Shown: piece after piece, positions 63,750 to 64,000 of the stretch | Numbering within the stretch: the stretch's first letter is position 1 | Layout: every line of letters begins with the position of its first letter | Origin: Bradyrhizobium canariense | Lineage (GTDB): Bacteria; Pseudomonadota; Alphaproteobacteria; Rhizobiales; Xanthobacteraceae | Direction: 5' to 3' | Assembly: GCF_019402665.1 (NCBI RefSeq) | Contig: NZ_VSST01000015.1 | Span: forward strand, 186,001 to 250,000 | DNA length: 64,000 bases | The notes under the pieces: model-generated | The model's database searches: none | Seen by the model: the letters and a program-made list of their open reading frames with translations, nothing else | What the model was told of the DNA's origin: nothing | Position numbers and translations under genes: made by a program

Positions 63750-64000
63750 GTGACGATAAGAGCATTGGAGGACTACGACGATCATGTTGCGACCGTCGCC
63801 ACTGCCGAGCAGACGGCGAGCAGCCGCCGGCGGATCCTGATCGCCGGCACCATCGGCACCGCGATCGAATGGTACGACTTCTTCATCTACGGCCTGATCG
63901 CGCCGCTGGTGTTCGATCAGCTGTTCTTTCCGAAGTTCGACCAGCTCACGGCGAGCATTGCGGTGTTCGCGACGTTTGCCGTCGGATTTTTGGCGCGTCC
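63750..64000 (+). CDS. MFS transporter, metabolite:H+ symporter type (partial, cut by window edge)
   Basis: From my own translation, a GTG at 63750 opens a frame that runs off the window. It reads VTIRALEDYDDHVATVATAE, then SSRRRILIAGTIGTAIEWYD, then FFIYGLIAPLVF. The GTIGTAIEWYDFF sequence at the first membrane helix is typical of the ShiA/KgtP/ProP branch of MFS symporters. GGAGGAGG lies just before the GTG; an in-frame ATG at 63729 is less likely because it would precede that ribosome site. It is probably the uptake protein for the aromatic substrate. Confidence 0.85.
   Translation, partial: MTIRALEDYDDHVATVATAEQTASSRRRILIAGTIGTAIEWYDFFIYGLIAPLVFDQLFFPKFDQLTASIAVFATFAVGFLAR

Overview
The window is GC-rich DNA, about two-thirds G+C by eye, with tightly packed genes and many ATGA or TGATG start/stop overlaps. 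It looks like an alphaproteobacterial chromosome. The gene set (aerobic cobalamin pathway with CobG and CobN, several peptide and sugar ABC importers, aromatic and hydantoin catabolism) suggests a Bradyrhizobiaceae-type soil bacterium such as Bradyrhizobium or Rhodopseudomonas; the genus is an inference. No rRNA, tRNA, CRISPR array, insertion sequence or phage gene was seen.

Bases 1-21.7 kb hold a nearly complete aerobic (late-cobalt) cobalamin cluster: cobS (cut by the left edge), cobU, cobD, cobC, cobQ, cobO, a small Cys-rich DUF1636-type protein, cobW, cobN, cobG, cobH, cobI, cobJ, cobK, cobL, cobE, cobM, cobB, cobA, a CbiM-like membrane protein, cobF, cobT and a histidine phosphatase that fits alpha-ribazole phosphatase. 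Two cobalamin riboswitches drive the long plus-strand units (4986-5178 and 18361-18553). cobK lies antisense between cobJ and cobL with no spare bases. The chelatase partners of CobN, BluB and a cobalt reductase are not in the window.

Bases 21.7-25.9 kb hold a third cobalamin riboswitch (21806-21978), which controls a TonB-dependent receptor of siderophore-receptor type and a PepSY membrane protein. This is probably an outer-membrane uptake route for a corrinoid or cobalt chelate. A 461-bp gene-free stretch with repeated CGCTGCACT motifs follows.

Bases 26.4-49.3 kb hold a catabolic island: ATP-dependent hydantoinase/oxoprolinase-type HyuA and HyuB, a class III aminotransferase broken by a one-base frameshift, an N-carbamoyl-D-amino acid hydrolase-like amidase, a flavin reductase-like protein, a hydantoin racemase-like protein (antisense), a D-hydantoinase/dihydropyrimidinase, an epimerase, an SDR and a flavin monooxygenase-like enzyme. 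Two complete peptide-type ABC importers follow, one with a fused double ATPase and a Sec-exported binding protein, the other with two separate ATPases and a Tat-type signal. No transcription factor lies in this part.

Bases 49.4-60.4 kb hold a minus-strand operon read from a LysR divergon at about 60.4 kb: Dabb protein, maleylacetate reductase, an AtzA/TrzN-type amidohydrolase, a beta-hydroxyacid dehydrogenase, an intradiol (hydroxyquinol-type) dioxygenase, a GlcD-type FAD oxidase, a ribose-type ABC importer and a YciI-like protein. A bidirectional terminator hairpin separates it from the peptide importers. From 61.4 kb to the end lie a MarR regulator, a perfect 14-bp palindrome, a PheA/TfdB-type FAD monooxygenase and the start of an MFS transporter. 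Together the last 15 kb suggest import and ring hydroxylation of an aromatic compound to a hydroxyquinol-like intermediate, ring cleavage, and reduction of maleylacetate to 3-oxoadipate.
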